NCBI GenBank assembly: GCA_028023455.1
Contig: JAQFVV010006275.1
Location: 1,061,279-1,125,278, forward strand
Source of the DNA: Epiperipatus broadwayi
Taxonomy: Eukaryota; Onychophora; Udeonychophora; Euonychophora; Peripatidae
Direction of reading: 5' to 3'
DNA: 64,000 nt
Every line of letters starts with the position of its first letter. The first letter of the stretch is position 1. The notes below the pieces were generated by a model. The model searched no databases and was not told the DNA's origin. It was given only the letters and a program-made list of their open reading frames with translations. The position numbers and the translations under genes were made by a program. This document shows positions 61,929 to 64,000 of the stretch, in pieces.

Positions 61929-62190
61929 CTGAGAGCATTGCACCTAGATCTTAGAATCTAATGCAACCCTCCAGCAGCCACCTTTTAACTCTACTACAAA
62001 ACTATGAGAATGAAATTGAAAACATTGTTAATATCTTCAATCTAAGCTCAATAGCTTATATAGTCATATGGGTCTGAACTCAATTCTGTACCCATACATT
62101 TTGATGTCTTTGGCTCTTAAACAACCATAGCCACCACTATCCTATTAGGCAGGATTGGTGTTAAACCATCAAACATCACATGATCACTGA

Positions 62191-62395
62191 TCGTGTGATG
62201 TTGATGGCCACAAGCCAGAATCCAGTCTGGGGATATTGGATGAGTAGGCACTAGATAGGGATTTTATGCACAAGCCTTCTGGCATCCATTGATTATTCTG
62301 TTTGGCACAGGGTGGCACTACTGTATGGGGAGTTTTGCCTTTGTTTACAACAAATTATGTGCTAGTATAGAGATGGTGATCATGTGATGTTTGAT
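62191..62395 (+). repeat. Inverted truncated R2 unit
   Basis: Continues the array in opposite orientation: GGCCACAAGCCAGAA..., GGATGAGTAGGCACTAGATA, GGGTGGCACTACTGTATGGG and CATGTGATGTTTGATGG. The junction (62176-62200, ATCACATGATCACTGATCGTG) is itself palindromic. The ribozyme at about 62197-62261 is broken: TTGATGG replaces the core and GAATCC replaces GAAAC. Confidence 0.88.
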
Positions 62396-62402
62396 GGTTT
62401 AT

Positions 62403-62601
62403 ATATTAATAGGAGAGAACTTATACTAAGACGGAATCTATTTCACAAGCATTATGTAATTTTTGAACAGTTTGTAATTTGCTTATACTAAATTTTGTTT
62501 TATATATGTAAATAGAGGGATTTGAACTTGAGATAGAGTGGAGGATAAATAGACTGAAAATGGATTACATCTTAGTATAAGTTCAGCCCACTCCTCTCCT
62601 A

Positions 62602-62605
<4 letters not shown>
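62403..62605. repeat. Inverted-repeat element with tRNA-like fragment
   Basis: Ends ATTAATAGGAGAG and CTCTCCTATTAAT with ACTTATACTAAGA and TCTTAGTATAAGT further in. Inside, GGGATTTGAAC (complement GTTCAAATCCC, a B box) is followed by TTGAGATAGAGTGG in the other orientation, both matching the tRNA-like end of R1. Thus it is a rearranged, head-to-head piece of the same family. Confidence 0.75.
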
Positions 62606-62637
<32 letters not shown>

Positions 62638-62640
62638 TAG

Positions 62641-62680
<40 letters not shown>

Positions 62681-62712
62681 CTAGGTAAATATATATATAT
62701 AGGCTAGGTAAT
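62606..62712. repeat. TA tracts with palindromic GGCTAGGTAA motif
   Basis: Two TA runs separated by TTTACCTAGCC, then TAGGCTAGGTAAATATAT and TATAGGCTAGGTAATAT: the non-TA motif is present once inverted and twice direct. Can extrude as a cruciform. The family is not recognised. Confidence 0.85.
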
Positions 62713-62779
62713 ATTGTATGGAAAGATCTAGTAATATTGATTCTAATCTCCCAAAGAGATACTAAAACACAATGGAAAA

Positions 62780-63270
62780 ATAAAGAAATATTGCATTAAT
62801 TAGCCCCTTAAGAAAAGTTTTAATAAACATATTAAATGAAAGATTAAAGGCCCAAATAGAAGAATGCTTTACAAGAAATATTATTATTCCATATTGACTG
62901 CAGATAAAGTCAAAAAAAAAAAATTACATCTGTATTTTATTGAGTTTCAGAAGGTCTTTGACAGCATTTCTAAAAAATGGTCTGGAAAGTATTTAATTAT
63001 ATGTAGTAGATAATAAACTAACTAATCTTTTAAAGCAGCTGTGAAAATGTATAGAGGAATTGGAAAACACATAAGACAAGGCTATCCAATTTCACCAAGC
63101 ATATTCATCATCTTATTGTAAAGAATAATGAATATCATCAAAGAAAATATGCAAAAGAACACAATTATGATGGATTGAAAATTTCAGATATGCAAATTTA
63201 TTAATTATTGAAGAAGAAACATTGGAATCTATATTACAGTTATTAAATGAGAAAGATTAATTAATGACAG
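62780..63270 (+). pseudogene. LINE reverse transcriptase relic
   Basis: In changing plus-strand frames: RKVLINILNERLKAQIEECF (finger region), FIEFQKVFDSISKKW (motif A, F..F.KAFD), HIRQGYPISPSIFIILL (motif B, RQG.P.SP..F) and IENFRYANLLIIEEE (motif C, where YADD is expected; aspartates lost). The order and spacing are those of a non-LTR reverse transcriptase. Several frameshifts and stops. The clade is not certain and it differs from the RTE-like relic at 5770-6830. Confidence 0.85.
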
Positions 63271-63430
63271 CCTTTGTATGGCCAGCCCTGCAAATAATAT
63301 ATGCTAATTTGTGAAGCTAGTATGATGAAGCCTAATTAAAGATGACAAATATTTAAATTTCGCAAGAAAATTAACAAGAACTTCAGTAGTATTATGAAGA
63401 TTGCCATGCCTTTACTATACAATCCAATGT

Positions 63431-64000
63431 CCTAAACTAGTGCTTTTCAAATTTATTGATATAAAAGCTCCCCTAGAATATCTAGAAACATTTGAAGCCC
63501 CTCAAAGAAAAAAATCTTTAATAGAAGCATATTATTATTATGCAGTTTTAGGTTCCAAAGGTAACTAACTATTCAATACTTAGGTTACATTAGATAACAT
63601 GTGCACACAAAGATCACTTACAAATACAGATTTTTACAGGTGATTACATATTTATATTTGAAGTTACATAGGAATTTAAGTATTTACAGGATTGTTTTAG
63701 TACAAGGTGCATTTATTAAGCATTATATCGGTTTGCATGTATATAGATAATTTTTTTTGCAAATGCAGATTTTTTTAGATTATATATATATATAAAATTA
63801 ATATATATATATACACACACACAGGAATTTAAATATTTACAGGATTTATTTTTAATACAAGATTCATCATTTATAAAACTTCAATTGATTCATGGGGTAC
63901 TTATGTTGAAAATGTGTGCATGGTATTTACACATATATTTGTAAATAGAAATTTACACAGAGTTTGCATTCATATAGAGAGTGCTACTGCATTACAAATT
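63431..64000. other. Possible left end of hAT-like element, then AT-rich DNA
   Basis: AGTGCTTTTCAAATTTATTG at 63441 followed by AAAAGCTCCCCTAGAA resembles the hAT end pattern CAGTG(G/C)TTCTCAAA..GCCCC. No right end or target duplication is visible before the window ends. The remainder shows a near-duplication of ACAGGAATTTAA(A/G)TATTTACAGGAT at 63668-63690 and 63822-63845, and a TA/CA microsatellite at 63781-63823. Confidence 0.3.

Larger units (their letters stand above)
61313..62190 (-). repeat. R2 tandem array, two ~456-bp units
   Basis: Units begin AGGCAAAACTCCCCATACAG at 61313 and 61769 and are about 97 percent identical by eye, so they are young compared with everything around. Each contains CATACAGTAGTGCCACCCTG-type, CCAGAAGGCTTG, the ribozyme segment, CTTAGAATCTAATGCAACCC and TTGGCTCTTAAACAACCATA. 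No open reading frame. Composition is clearly GC-richer than the surroundings. Confidence 0.92.

Overview
The window reads as intergenic and intronic DNA from an AT-rich animal genome, most likely an invertebrate. By eye, G+C is about a quarter of the bases. There are no dense open reading frames, no bacterial signals, many homopolymer and TA/ATT tracts, and a debris field of eukaryotic transposable elements (hAT, Merlin, Ty3/Gypsy-like, RTE-like LINE, tRNA-related SINE, fold-back elements). The taxon cannot be fixed from sequence alone. Almost every six-frame open stretch is chance.

The one convincing host coding piece is a 151-bp exon at 55934-56084 (+) with good splice sites. It encodes the most conserved part of the BtpA-family TIM-barrel protein, known in animals as the F13E9.13-like mitochondrial protein. 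No other exon of this gene was recognised, so the flanking tens of kb are probably intron or intergenic DNA.

Layout. 1-5.7 kb: palindromic repeats, including a four-copy head-to-head cluster at 2.9-4.0 kb. 5.77-6.83 kb: antisense relic of an RTE-like LINE. 8.1-8.35 kb: first copy of a dispersed repeat (family R1) carrying a hammerhead-ribozyme fold. 9.8-17 kb: mostly unannotatable, with local duplications, a long ATT microsatellite and a tRNA-related SINE. 17.07-17.76 kb: a Merlin-type MITE. 18.12-27.12 kb: antisense gag/protease remains of a Ty3/Gypsy-like element between two 1.4-kb direct repeats in LTR position, with a MITE, a SINE and a fold-back inserted inside. 27-31.6 kb: nothing recognisable. 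31.65-33.06 kb: second copy of a segment of that retroelement. 35.06 kb: a lone Merlin terminal repeat. 37.7-42.15 kb: a palindrome whose loop is split by a 4.1-kb insert containing a 931-bp LTR with an adjacent tRNA-Lys-type primer site. 47.9-51.7 kb: two hAT elements with perfect 8-bp target duplications and, between them, a decayed Merlin transposase. 53.6-55.6 kb: TA repeat, MITE, near-perfect palindrome and a tandem/inverted cluster of family R2. 60.3-62.4 kb: two R1 copies and a 457-bp-period tandem array of R2. 62.8-63.3 kb: LINE reverse-transcriptase remnant.

The most interesting system is the pair of repeat families R1 and R2. Both encode what look like complete type I hammerhead ribozymes with very short stem III: CUGAUGA, a stem II hairpin, GAAA, and a two-part stem I. 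R1 copies show compensatory changes in stems I and II. R2 has two tandem units with canonical GUC cleavage sites exactly 457 nt apart. This is the organisation of retrozymes and of Penelope-like element termini, and it predicts self-cleaved monomeric (possibly circular) RNA. All fold and homology claims were made by eye, without a search or a folding program.
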